Source: Gnetum montanum (lineage: Eukaryota; Streptophyta; Gnetopsida; Gnetales; Gnetaceae). From it: 31,565 nt of DNA. Shown piece by piece: positions 9,690 to 19,749 of the stretch (its first letter is position 1; every line of letters starts with the position of its first letter). The translations under genes and the position numbers were made by a program. Below the pieces are notes generated by a model. The model was not told the origin of the DNA. It was given only the letters and a program-made list of their open reading frames with translations, and made no database searches. The stretch is from contig MNCI01038110.1 of assembly GCA_015680685.1 (NCBI GenBank), positions 3,802-35,366 of the forward strand, read 5' to 3'.

Positions 9690-10740
9690 GCCTCTATGTT
9701 TTGAATAAAAAGAAGAAAAAAATATATAATTAATTTCTAATATTGAAAATTTATTTAAAGTTGATAATAGTTTGCATCAAGCTTTTCTAGATATTTTTTG
9801 AAAGGATGATAATTATGTTTTTATTTTTAATTCAAAAATTACTTATGAGATTATTACAAAGATTGATTTTATCCATAACAAATTTAAGAAGACCTAGAAA
9901 ATGCAATTATTATCATACTTATAGATGACAAAAATAAAATATATTTGGGGAAATTCTACATTTCTTAAAATTTTATATTTTTTATGATATCTTCATCAAG
10001 TCTTCCTATTGGTATGTATTGTAAACATATGAGAAATGTTTCTTCTTAATGTCCTCTTTGTAAAAGTGAAGACTTATTTTCTCATGTATTTTTTTGAGTG
10101 GCTTATTACTGAGTATGCTTGGAAATGAACATCCAAATTTGTAACAACTTTCAATCAATCATGAATGAACTCATTATTAGTGATTATCCTTCTTTGTCTA
10201 CTTTATTTCTTTGCATTTGGAAATATCTTCAATCACTTATTTTCTACTATATCTGAAAGCTTTGGTGTATAGTTATTTTCTAGTAGCAAGAGTATAACTA
10301 TGACCTTTCTTCAAGAGTCAAATAATAGATTCTTAAAGATGTCTCTTTTAACCTACAACTTCAAGTACAAAAGCTTCCAATAAAAGTTGAATAATTATTT
10401 TTTTTCCAAAGTATTAATTTGTTTTTGTTTTGGAGGTTGAAGGATGAGAAGCTTTCAACTTTTGTTGCTATGTGTTTTTTATTTCTAATTGATGTATTAT
10501 TTTATATTTATAGAAAATTTTCTCCTTTTCTTTACAAGAAACCCTTTAGTAAGAAGTGAAAATCCATTAGACCACTTCTAAATAAGGACAGCACCTAATC
10601 CTTTTTCTACCCCAAAGGGAAGGTTTTTCGAAACTAGTTGTAAGGATGAAAGTCTAAAATACCACCCTTAAAATCATTGGACTTTTTATTAGATTCTATT
10701 TGATGATATGATATACTCTAATTTATTAAAAATATTATTA
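9690..10740 (+). mobile_element. LINE 3' end with zf-RVT remnant (forward copy)
   Basis: Plant L1-type LINE ORF2 proteins end with a zinc-binding RVT domain. In one frame near 9990-10140 the sequence reads LPIGMYCKHMRNVSS, a stop, CPLCKSEDLFSHVFF, a stop and VAYY. This fits the P.G..L.R....CP.C...E...H.FF.C pattern of that domain. Continuing in the same frame, TLFLCIWKYLQSLIFYYI at about 10200 fits its C-terminal helices. A different frame upstream (9815-9905) holds NSKITYEIITKIDFIHNKF, the usual lead-in. Stops and a frameshift show it is dead. A second copy lies at 19750-20515 on the other strand, which supports treating it as a repeat family. No polymerase core is present, as in 5'-truncated copies. 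Confidence 0.7.
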
Positions 10741-11146
10741 TGTATTTTTTTTATTATGAGCAAGGGTTTTTGAGCAAAACTAGTAAGAAAAAAGTGAAGA
10801 ATCACCATTTGTGAGTCTAGCAAGATTAATTTCTACTCATTCCCATTAATTCATAGGTGCCTTATTTAACATTAACATGAATCCAAAAAAGGAAATCAAC
10901 TTTGATGTTATTTATGCCAAGAAGAAATCATTCATGATTTTGTTAATAACTCAAGTTGCTAGGTGTCAAATAGACCTATTGATAGTCACAGATGATTCCA
11001 TGTCGAGCCGCTAAGACTAAGCATCTCATAACTAGACTACTCAGAGGTAAGCTTAAGATCAAATGCACCACCATCTATAATTCATATCATCTATAATTAT
11101 TAGTAGATATTGAGGTGCATGAACAAGTGGAAAAATGTAGCATAAA
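10741..11146. other. Spacer before element A
   Basis: AT-rich sequence with no coding signal. Its last five bases, ATAAA at 11142-11146, are the proposed target duplication of element A. Confidence 0.5.
11142..11146. repeat. Target-site duplication of element A, left copy
   Basis: ATAAA immediately before the first TG of the LTR; the partner ATAAG is at 17292-17296. One mismatch is compatible with the age of the insertion. Confidence 0.55.
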
Positions 11147-11169
11147 TGATGAATTGTGCTTTATTAGGC

Positions 11170-11242
11170 CCCAATATCGCACTTGTGATATCGGGTACAT
11201 GATATTGCAGCCTAGCTAGCGATATCGTATACGCAATATCGC
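11170..11242. promoter_or_regulatory. GATATC palindrome cluster in U3 (5' LTR)
   Basis: Four boxes resembling GCGATATCGC occur in 70 bases. The last two are arranged as a 24-base near-palindrome at 11219-11242, with arms GCGATATC and AATATCGC around GTATAC. The cluster ends 17 bases before the TATA box. The corresponding cluster in the 3' LTR and in the third LTR copy keeps the paired GATATC arrangement. This looks like a family-specific transcription-factor site; function is inferred from position only. Confidence 0.55.
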
Positions 11243-11258
11243 AGTTCCCATGTGAGCC

Positions 11259-11266
11259 TATAAATA
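11259..11266 (+). promoter_or_regulatory. TATA box of the 5' LTR
   Basis: TATAAATA in the context GAGCCTATAAATAC, conserved at 16576-16583 and 31297-31304 in the other two LTR copies. This would be the element's RNA polymerase II promoter. Confidence 0.7.
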
Positions 11267-11442
11267 CAAAATGGGATGCATGGGAAAGGAAAAATAATTT
11301 AGTTTTTTAGTTAGTAGATAGAAGTTAGTTCATTTTTAGTTCTTCTCAACCCTTTCTCCCAAGGCATGCCTGCAGTGTGATGATTGTAATTATACGGCAC
11401 CTTTATTCAAGTGTGACATACTTGGACATGCACATGATTAGA

Positions 11443-11448
11443 AATAAA
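11443..11448 (+). terminator. Polyadenylation signal in the 5' LTR
   Basis: AATAAA, conserved at 16755-16760 and 31474-31479 in the other two copies at a nearly constant distance (about 180 bases) from the TATA box. In the 3' LTR this signal would end the transcript. Confidence 0.6.
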
Positions 11449-11992
11449 GATTAAGATTACTTCATCATTACAGCATTCACTTAGTTTAATTATTTAATTT
11501 TTCTTTTTATTTATTACTTTCGTAGTTAATATCTCTTCACGCTAAACTCCTTAAACACGGAATGAGTATGACTTAATCACGAGCATTCAAGTGTGACTAC
11601 TTGGTATCCCAGTAGTGTCCCTAGGCCATGCGTTTGGTAATCCCAATGGTAGTTGTGCACAAGGTCCAAGATGTATATGGATGATTAAGGAAAAGATGCT
11701 CATTGCACTTAGGCTATCTTAGACTCTCTTCATCCTTTCTCTCTTATCTTAACAAGTTATTTTACATTGCCTCTAGAAGTAGCACTAGGTTAGAAACTAC
11801 ATCATACACCTCACTTTGGACTAAACCATACATGACAAAGTCAATACTAGTCTAGGTGGGAAGATAGCGAACTGCGATCAATGAGTAACTATCTAGATAC
11901 CACAACTAGCCTGTCTACGGAGTTTGACCAGATCATGCGTGAAATGCTCATATTCGTATGGTTGAGTGTAGGGGTACCTCACCACTCATAAT

Positions 11993-12011
11993 TAGCACCA
12001 TTTTTGGGGAT
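11993..12011 (+). promoter_or_regulatory. Primer binding site, tRNA-Asp type (degenerate)
   Basis: Two bases after the 5' LTR, TAGCACCATTTTTGGGGAT matches 13 of 19 bases of the site complementary to the 3' end of plant tRNA-Asp (TGGCGCCGTTGCCGGGGAT). Five of the six differences are transitions, three of them G-to-A and two C-to-T. This tRNA-Asp site is typical of Athila-type elements. Confidence 0.65.
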
Positions 12012-12124
12012 GATGCTAGTTATCTAGATTAGTTATATTACACAAGATCATTGTAACAAAGTATTCATGATATATCTCTTAGAAAAGAAATTAATTTTAA
12101 TTAAGTCACACACAGTTCACAATA

Positions 12125-14470
12125 ATGTCTCTCTCACAAGACTCTAACAATGGAACAACGAGTAAGGTAATTCATTGGAGAACCAACAAATTATATGATG
12201 ATGAAGATAAAGTTTGGAGTACTCAACCTTATGCAGGAGTTCCCTATGTTCATGAACACCCCAACGATACTCAAAGACTTTCATCATCCAACTTTGACAC
12301 CTCTAGTAAGGATGAGACATTCCATAGAACGAGGAGGCTCGAAAGGCCTATGACCTTCTTGATAACTAAAAAGAACTTATTTGGGGATGATTGGAAGACT
12401 TAAAAAATTCATAATGAGTTTTACAGTTTCCTCTCTTCCTCTACTCCATCAACATCAGATTGCGACAAAGATGACTATCTTTCAAGGGATCAGCATAGAA
12501 CTAAAAATTGAGCTCACAAAGAAAATCTAGAACGCCAACATGAACAAGGACAACATTGTCCCAATGCACAAACTTACAACCCACTTAGTTACGATGAACT
12601 CCTACTAGCCATTAAGAGCCTAATGCCTATACAAGAGGCTATTTGAATATCCCGTAGGCATCACAAGGAAAGCCATCTACCCAGGCTTGATTTAAACAAC
12701 TTTTCCAAGTTCACAGGACACTATGATTCATATCTACAACAGCATATACAAGCCTTCTACGATGCCTATGTATGGACCAATATTGATAATGGATGGAAAA
12801 AACTTAACCTCTTTCCTACAACACTCGTTGGCCAAGAAAAAGTATGGTATAGGTCATTAAAACCAAAATCAATCCATAGTTGGCCAACAATGGTAGAACT
12901 CTTTACTGAATGATATCAAACCTATGCTAGAGTGTCGACCTTGAGGAGAAAAATCCAAGAATGGAAACAAGAGAAACATGAACCCTTGGACATGGAATTA
13001 GAAATATATTATGCATTGTTAAATAACTACCCAAGCCATGGGTTCTTTGAGGAAAGGCTAATGTGTCACATCATATATGGACTCCGTAATGAAACAAGAG
13101 AAACCCTAGGGATGTATGCCCAAGGTCAACTATATGAGCTACAAACTCATCAACTCCAAGAGCTTATTAAGTGGGTAGCAAAATAAGAAGGAGAAATGGT
13201 TAAATTGGAGAATATTGAAAGCTCTCAATGGGACTAGAATCTCAAATTAACAAAGGTTCTTAATCATAAATAGGAGAAATCAACTCACCTCGAGGAAGTG
13301 CAACTATTTCTACCTTTCCCAATGCAACAATAACTAGATGAAATCACGAAAAATATTAATAAGATGACGGAGTGGATGCATGGAAAATATGGAGAAGATG
13401 CTAACAATAGTAGAGGCACAACTATGCCAAATTAAGAAATAGGATAGGACACCATGCAATAATCAGAACAAGGGATAGAAGATAATAAGAATAAGAACTC
13501 AATTGTCAACTTCACATATCAATGCAATGTATGTCTGTACAATCACCCCAAAGGTCAATGCCTAGTTTTGTCACATTTACATGAGCATTGGGGAGGAATG
13601 TTACATCCAGATTTCATACAACAACATTGTGTTCAACCACAATGGCAAAAGCCCTAGATGTGGGGGAAGCTATCGCCAACTCGACCTTATCCTTTGTATT
13701 TCCCAACACCAAATGCTTACTATGTTCAACACCCTATTTCTCCAACTAGATCATCATCCTCTACTTCACCGCATCATTATCACTCTCTAGAATACTATCT
13801 ACTCATACTCTCTCCACCAAGGTCTCTACCAAGGTCACCACCTCATGTACCTTACACTTTTCCTCAATAGCAATATTCTCATCCTTCACTTCCTTCTACA
13901 TTGGCACCAGTTGTTCCAAAAGGTTTTGCACCATAGCACCAACCCACGAACATTACTTGTGCTACTACTGACAATAGCAATGGAAACCCATAACACCAAA
14001 GGCATCCCTTCTTTAGACATGACCATTGAAAGGGACACCTCAGTTCCAAAACCACTACATCCCCCAACCTAGCACAAGTTTAACACTATGTAGCATCTTC
14101 CTCTTTGAACCTAATGCCTCATGTTACCTTATTAGGGCCACCAATCAATACTCCAAAAACCATGTGGCCTAGTGAATCTAGCCATAAAGGGAGACATATT
14201 GATCCTTGCATACCATCTTACAGTCACAGGTTGCATAGTGGGTCAACTCCTTATCACATGAACACATCTTATAATCTGCCCCACTATGCATACTACAATC
14301 AAGTGTGTGAACCCCAATTTGAGTATATTCCTACCACTACCTCAAAAGACACCTGGTGGTTTGGATATGACCAGACTCCAATGTTTCTAAGATTCTTAGA
14401 TCCAAACCTTCCATTTATTAATTCTAGCCATGGTCAACCATTTAGCTATGGGGGGTATCCTCCACTCTAA
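12125..14470 (+). pseudogene. Gag-like protein of element A, 782-codon frame with 17 stops
   Basis: Gag packages the element RNA in virus-like particles. ATG 12125 starts about 135 bases after the 5' LTR, and the same frame runs to TAA at 14468 without a frameshift, interrupted by 17 stops (first at 12401, last at 14081). Residues around 190-330 carry the retrotransposon Gag core: NNFSKFTGHYDSYLQQHIQ, then EKVWYRSLKPKSIHSW (Trp-Tyr near residue 240) and a helical stretch with RRKIQEWKQEKHEPL. A zinc knuckle of the CX2CX3HX4C type lies at residues 467-479 (CNVCLYNHPKGQC), the spacing I associate with Athila/Tat Gags. The last 300 residues are rich in Pro, Tyr, His and Ser and end SYGGYPPL. A protease would normally follow; none does. 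Confidence 0.8.
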
Positions 14471-15860
14471 CAACACAGAATTAATAAATGTTTTTTCATT
14501 TCTTTAATTTTTCAAATTTTTGTTTTCTATTTTTTCACCTTTTAATTTATTACTTTATCTTTCTGTCTTTTTATCCTTTTATGAGTAATCTCATCTATGA
14601 ATAAATCACTCATGTGACTCATTGGTTGAGGTGTTGTTCTCTACTATCAAGTCTTAGGTGACTAATTACTTGAACAGCAAGCCCACAACATCCACCTACC
14701 CATTCCATTAATAAGAGGTTCTACCCTAGGTACAGTGATATTCCTAATCATTAAAAATTAAAGTAACCTTGTCTTTATTATACCCAGAGCAAAGAAGGAT
14801 GGACCAAGAGGGAATGACCAGGCTGTGACATCAAGGGGACTTGTGGATTCTCTTTGGTGACATCTGTATGAGTTATCATGCAGCTTGGTTGTACTAAGAT
14901 CCTTGTAGATCTAATGAAAAATGGGAGTAAGAGTAATCAAAAGACACTCAATTAAAAAAAATTAAAAAAAAAAACTCACTGCTATTCTAGGGGTTCCCAC
15001 TAGAAAGACATGCACCCATACCTGAAGGTAAGTGACTTCTCTAGATTAAGCATTCAAAAAAATGAGAAAAAAAAAGAGAGAAAATAGAAGAAGAGTGCCA
15101 TGAAGCAAAATCACTCCTCCCTTATATGAAATGCCAAGTGATCGTACGCCTTGCCATCATGATTCTCTTATTGTTGTCTATAATTGGGATGAAACAATGC
15201 CATGTCAGTGATTAGAGGAATGGACTTGGTCCTAATTTTTAAGTGGCAAGTTAATGACACATTAATCATGCCCTACACTTAGGATTCATTGTACCCTGGG
15301 TCAGTTACCTCATGTCCCACTCTCTACAATCCCTTCTACAATTCATCCCATATTGTTGTTCATGTAATTGGGACTTGTGACTTGTGTAGCATTGAATTTA
15401 TACCTCATCATGGTGCAACTTACATGTGTGTGTTTTGTGAAATTGGTGTAGATTGAATTTAACCCTTCTAGTACCTTCATACATTGTAAGGTGTGGTTAC
15501 ACAAGGGAATTATAAGTTGGAACCTACTTTGGGGAGGATCCACTTGTGTGACTTTTTTAATTTGTACTTGTTGCACACCACCACATCATTTTATACCCTC
15601 TGGGTACTTCATTTCCAAATATATTCTTTCCTTTGTCATCATTTTATCAAATTTTCCTCAAAACCATTACATGTCCTTTGATGTCTCACCTAAACAAACC
15701 AGGTCCAACATTAAACTTTTAGGGCAACCTCCTTGAAAAAAATTCTAACTCTAAAATCACACTAGACAAAGAATTCCACATTTATTAAAGGTAATGAGTA
15801 AGGTATGAAATAATTTTTCTTTCAATAACATTACTAAAAATTGATCTTGTATGATTATTG
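14471..15860 (+). other. Internal spacer of element A, no gene seen
   Basis: This 1.4-kb stretch separates the two frames of element A. It includes A-rich runs near 14955-14980 and 15055-15080 but no pol motif in any frame. The overlapping open frames at 15343-15736 are on both strands, have no family motif and are probably chance. A deletion of pol from an autonomous ancestor would have its scar in this stretch or at the end of the Gag frame. Confidence 0.55.
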
Positions 15861-16364
15861 ATGGCCCCTAAAAAAGGACAACAAGGAGGACCTTCTCAAG
15901 GTTCAAATGAATACCCTGAGGAAGGAAAAAGCCAAGGACCTCATGTAGAACATGTAGAGTAGGAGGCACAATCATTCAGCATCCATTAGGGAACTCCTAT
16001 CACTACACGATCTAGCCAAGAAAAAGGTGGATAGGTCAAGGCTCAAGCCTATGAAGAGGAACAATGGCTATTTGCAGCATAGCATGTCAATGCCAATCAA
16101 GTGTTCCCGCAACTATCGTGTCCATGGGAAGTGCCAACTCCATCAAACATCAGAACATCAACATGGATGACTCATAATCCTTGCATAGAATAAGAGAAAC
16201 ATCAAGCTTTCTTTAATGGTATCAATCTTAGAAGCCTAGTGCACAAGACAAAGGAAAAGCATCCATGGAGAAACCACCGCCATTTGGAACCACATGAGTT
16301 CCAACAAAGTTTTGTAATTCTGTGTCTCTGTCCCAATTTTTTTTTGTTCAATCCCACACTGTAG
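15861..16364 (+). pseudogene. Second frame of element A, 168 codons, five internal stops
   Basis: ATG 15861 opens a frame beginning MAPKKGQQGGPSQGS, with internal stops at 15960, 15987, 16032, 16080 and 16191 and a terminal TAG at 16362. There is no frameshift. The predicted product is hydrophilic, Gln/Glu/Pro-rich and basic at the start; the last third is His/Arg-rich (KEKHPWRNHRHLEPHEF). No membrane segment is seen. It ends about 110 bases before the 3' LTR. In Athila-type elements an extra ORF often lies at this place, but I cannot match this one to it. Confidence 0.45.
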
Positions 16365-16469
16365 CATGAATAAATTCCTAGTCAGTCAATAATCCCATAC
16401 CTCTCCACTATGTAATCAATGGAGCTTGTTCTCATTCTTTTGACTTGACGATGAGTTTTTCTTCAATCG

Positions 16470-16477
16470 TGGGGGTA
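16470..16477 (+). promoter_or_regulatory. Polypurine tract of element A
   Basis: TGGGGGTA stands directly before the TG of the 3' LTR, in the context AATCGTGGGGGTA. It is short but correctly placed for plus-strand priming. Confidence 0.5.
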
Positions 16478-17291
16478 TGATGAATTGTGATTTATTAGGC
16501 CCCGATATTGCACCTGCGATATCATGGCCTGGCTAGTGATATTGTATATACAATATCATAGTTCCCATGTGAGCCTATAAATACACAATGGGTCACATGA
16601 GAAAGGAATAGTAAGTTATTTTTTCAGTCAATAGATAAAAGCTAGTCATTTTTAGTTCTTCTCAACCCTTCTAGTACATGCCCATAGTGTGATGATTATA
16701 ATTGTACAACACCTTTATTCGAGTGTGACATACTTGGACATGTACATGACCAGAAATAAAGATCAAGATTACTTCATCATTGTAGCATTCACTTCGTTTA
16801 ATTATTTAATTGTTTTTGTTATTTATTTCTTTCATCTTCACTCTAAACTCCTTAAACGTGGAATGAGTACGACTTAATCACAAGCATTCAAGTGTGACCA
16901 CTTGGTATCCCAGTAGCTAACCAAGCCATGTGCTTGGTAATCCTAGTGGTAGTCATGCACGAGGTCCAAGATGTGTATAGATGATTAAGGAATAGATGTT
17001 GATAACACTTAGGCTAGCTTAGGCTCTCTTCACTCTTTCTCTCTTTGCTTAACAAGTTATTTTGCATTGCCTCTAGGAGTAGCATGAGGTTAGAAACTAC
17101 ATCATACACCTCACTCTGGACTAAACCATACATGACAAAGAAAATACTAGTCCATGTGGGAAGATAGTGAACCATGATCAGCAAATAACTATCTAGATAC
17201 CACAGCTAGCCCATCTGTGAAGTTCAACTAGATCATGCGTGAAACACTTGTATTTGTATGGTTGAGTATAGGGGTTCCTCGCCACTCATCA
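16478..17291 (+). repeat. 3' LTR of element A (814 bp)
   Basis: Direct repeat of 11147-11990. It carries TATAAATA at 16576-16583 and AATAAA at 16755-16760. In the U3 boxes most CpG sites present in the 5' LTR have become TpG or CpA. The open frame at 16689-16877 lies wholly within the LTR and is not a gene. Confidence 0.9.
16537..16558. promoter_or_regulatory. Perfect 22-bp palindrome in U3 of the 3' LTR
   Basis: Arms TGATATTGTAT and ATACAATATCA are exact reverse complements with no spacer, so the 22 bases read the same on both strands. The site corresponds to 11220-11241 in the 5' LTR, where the palindrome is imperfect, and lies 17 bases upstream of the TATA box. Confidence 0.7.
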
Positions 17292-17296
17292 ATAAG
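17292..17296. repeat. Target-site duplication of element A, right copy
   Basis: ATAAG directly after the CATCA end of the 3' LTR, partner of ATAAA at 11142-11146. Confidence 0.55.
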
Positions 17297-18479
17297 CAAT
17301 TATGTAGAATTTGAGCTTTCATTAGCAAATTGATGAAAAATGCACAAATGAATCCAATCTTGTAGTGCTACCATGATGGCTTCATTGAAATTTTCTATTA
17401 GGAAAGTTCTTCCACCTATCCATTAATCAATAATTGATCAAACTTGTTTCCAAGGATAAAAATATTTATTTTCCATTTGAGAATACCTATTCTATTAATC
17501 GTGAGATCCTAGTACTTGCCTTCATTTCTAAGAAATATTTTTAAGATAATCACAAAAGTGTTTAGGTTAATGTTGACCTATTAGAATAATCACTATATTC
17601 TATGGAAAATATTCACAACAACTCGTTGGACTATGCTCATCATAGAATAAATGTCAAGTGCAATGTTCTTAAAACCTTATTTTACATTCAATCCTGAAAA
17701 CTAAAGTATTGTTGGTTAATAATCATAATGTTCAATTTTTATCATGAACATATGAAACTTAAGGATGGGATAGTTAACAAGTTTGACTTGGATGGACTGC
17801 TTACTTTCTTAGCCAAGAAGTTCTATAATAGGATGGCACCTACTTAGTTACTAGTATTAGTGGTACTGCCTATTTTTTTAATAGAAAGAGAGATTACAAA
17901 TATGAATAATCAATTTAAAGTGATGATTAGAAAAACCTCAATCGTAATGATAGAACAAAGCATAATCATTGTTATGACAAGTATAAGAATAAGCACAAGA
18001 AGCTCTACTAAGTAGGATCTACCATTTGCAACATTAAAAGTAGGTTCATCGAAGAACTCCAGAGTCATCTTGGTTGTTTATAAGACTACTAAAGAAAAGG
18101 GAAGGAGATGGCTCTACCTGAGAAAGAACAATAGTTTGGTGATAATTTTTTTTTATCCCTCCTCCAAACTATGTACACATTGTAGATCTTAAGTTATTTA
18201 TAGGCATACAAATTCTTGAAATAGTTTCCTTAGCAAAGAATAATCAAATCATGAATCTAACTAAGGCCACACATACATCAAGAGCTTATGTCAATTTAAT
18301 GTCTACAAAGACATGTCTCATGATTGAAATACAAAATTATCTATCAAATATAAGGATTACAGACTATCATGAATAGAATAACAATGATAATTTTTGGGAG
18401 TAATTGGTGTAATAATGGAGTAAGAATCGAGATGTAGTGATCAAAGAAAATATTAGATATTGGCTAGATTCTAGATTAG
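17297..18479 (+). other. Decayed coding-like stretch, unassigned
   Basis: Forward-strand fragments in shifting frames look coding rather than random. Examples are NKFDLDGLLTFLAKKFYNRM near 17775-17835 and a Lys/His/Tyr-rich run HCYDKYKNKHKKLY near 17970-18010, which resembles basic Gag segments. No single domain is certain. It probably belongs with the coiled-coil remnant that follows. Confidence 0.35.
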
Positions 18480-19265
18480 AGAATGTTCTAAATGATCATG
18501 AACTCATAAGAGTAGGAGTGTACTTGTATGTAAAATCCATGATTCACTATGCTTGTAGAACAATAAATATGATGAGATTTGTCAAGATGTTAAGAAATTA
18601 TCACTTATTAAGAAAGAAAAAGAATATTGGGATATGATATTACAAGTGTAGATCAGCAAATATGAAAAACTAATAAAGGATTTTCAAATTTTTTCTTAGA
18701 CTATAGAATAATGCAAGAAGCAAATTAAGCCTAAGTTATAACTACTGGATTAGGGATCAAGTTAAGTAGAAACTCAACATATTAAATCATCAATAAAGAT
18801 AATGAAGATGAAAGAACAACACAAACAAGAGTTAGATGATCTTAAAGGCAAGAATTCAAGACATAAGAAAAAGTAAAATATCTTCATAAGACCAATCAAA
18901 AAATTGTAGGAGAGCATCAAGTGTTGCAAGTCAATATCTAGGAAGTTAAAGAGCAAATGCATGTAGCAAATACACTAGCTAAAGAATATTGCTTGAAGTT
19001 AAGTGTAAAAGAAGATGAAGTCATTACCTATCAAGAAGAACTGAAACAACTATGAAAAGAGATGAAGCTAAACATGTCCATGAAGAAACTTAAATTTTTA
19101 CCTTTACTAGCTTTAGAAACAATAACTAATATAGCCATTGTAGAAGTTCTTCAACATATAAGTGATAATACTCCTCTTGCACCATTATCTAAATTAGTTC
19201 CTGTTGCTGCTATTGTTGAAGTACAATCAAATCATGGAAACATAAAAGCCAAAGATCTTTTATAA
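18480..19265 (+). pseudogene. Coiled-coil protein remnant, unidentified
   Basis: A forward frame from about 18565 to 18875 is Lys/Glu/Gln/Leu-rich with heptad-like spacing (KKEKEYWDMILQV, stop, ISKYEKLIKDFQIF) and continues to HKQELDDLKGKNSRHKKK. A +1 shift near 18875 leads into a second stretch (VGEHQVLQVNI, stop, EVKEQMHVANTLAKEY, then KEDEVITYQEELKQL) ending at TAA 19263-19265. The tail ETITNIAIVEVLQHISDN is more hydrophobic and leaves the coil. Stops are mainly TAG and TAA at positions where Gln would suit the coil. Such coils occur in Gag-like proteins of plant retroelements and in host proteins; I cannot choose between them. Confidence 0.45.
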
Positions 19266-19749
19266 GTCTACATACTGTTATGATATAGTACATAAGAGAT
19301 TCAAGACCATGTAGCTCTTTAGTGATGGTTAAGATAGCATTGAGGTTGTAAGGATCTTCATACTCCTTTTGTCCCTCTTTTTGAAAAGGAAACATCCTTT
19401 AATCTTCTAAGGCATGTTTTCCTTCAAGTTCTAATAACATTTGTATCACTTTCAAAATTTATTCTTGAACTTAAAATTATAAAATAAATCAAGGTATTTA
19501 TAGAAATCTTTGGTAAAATACTAACTTTTGTAGGAAAAGAAGATCCAATAGAAAATGATGGCATAAATTTTTCAACAAACTGTGTAGTGAGGAATGATAG
19601 TGGTATAGAGAATATAGTAAGTAGTATGTTTTGTGAAGGTATTAGAATTCAAAAAAAAAATTAATGGTATTTAACCCCAAGATATATGGTTAAATTAGAA
19701 GTTCATAACTTAGCATTATCCATAAATGGTTTTTAAAGCTCAAAAATAA
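19266..19749. other. Spacer, no gene seen
   Basis: AT-rich and without a domain in either direction. The short reverse-strand open frame at 19210-19395 overlaps the end of the coiled-coil frame and shows no known motif. Confidence 0.45.

Larger units (their letters stand above)
11147..11990 (+). repeat. 5' LTR of element A (844 bp)
   Basis: The LTR aligns along its length with 16478-17291. By eye, conserved blocks are close to 90 percent identical, with a few short gaps. From the left it contains four GATATC-type boxes (11170-11242), a TATAAATA box at 11259-11266 and AATAAA at 11443-11448, so transcription would start near 11290 and R would end not far past 11465. Several CpG sites kept here are TpG or CpA in the 3' LTR, and a few the other way round. 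Confidence 0.9.
11147..17291 (+). mobile_element. Element A: LTR retrotransposon lacking pol
   Basis: Two direct repeats at the ends (11147-11990 and 16478-17291) start TGATGAATTG and end CACTCATA/CACTCATCA. A tRNA-Asp-type primer site follows the first LTR and a G-rich tract precedes the second. The flanking pentamers ATAAA and ATAAG match at four of five bases, as expected for a target duplication. The 4.5-kb interior has a 782-codon Gag-like frame and a 168-codon second frame, but I found no protease, reverse transcriptase, RNase H or integrase motif. It is best read as a non-autonomous element mobilised by an autonomous relative. Primer site, Gag zinc-knuckle form and size suggest an Athila/Tat-type gypsy lineage. 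Confidence 0.85.

Noticed and set aside
13581-14072. Overlapping open frames on both strands inside element A
   Set aside because: They lie in other frames than the continuous 12125-14470 frame and are Pro/His-rich shadows of it.
12125-14470. Stop-codon recoding or readthrough in the long frame
   Set aside because: All three stop codons occur, 17 times in total, with no context shared between them. Point-mutation decay is simpler.
16689-16877. Forward open frame of 62 codons after element A's second frame
   Set aside because: It lies wholly inside the 3' LTR and is not open in the 5' LTR copy.
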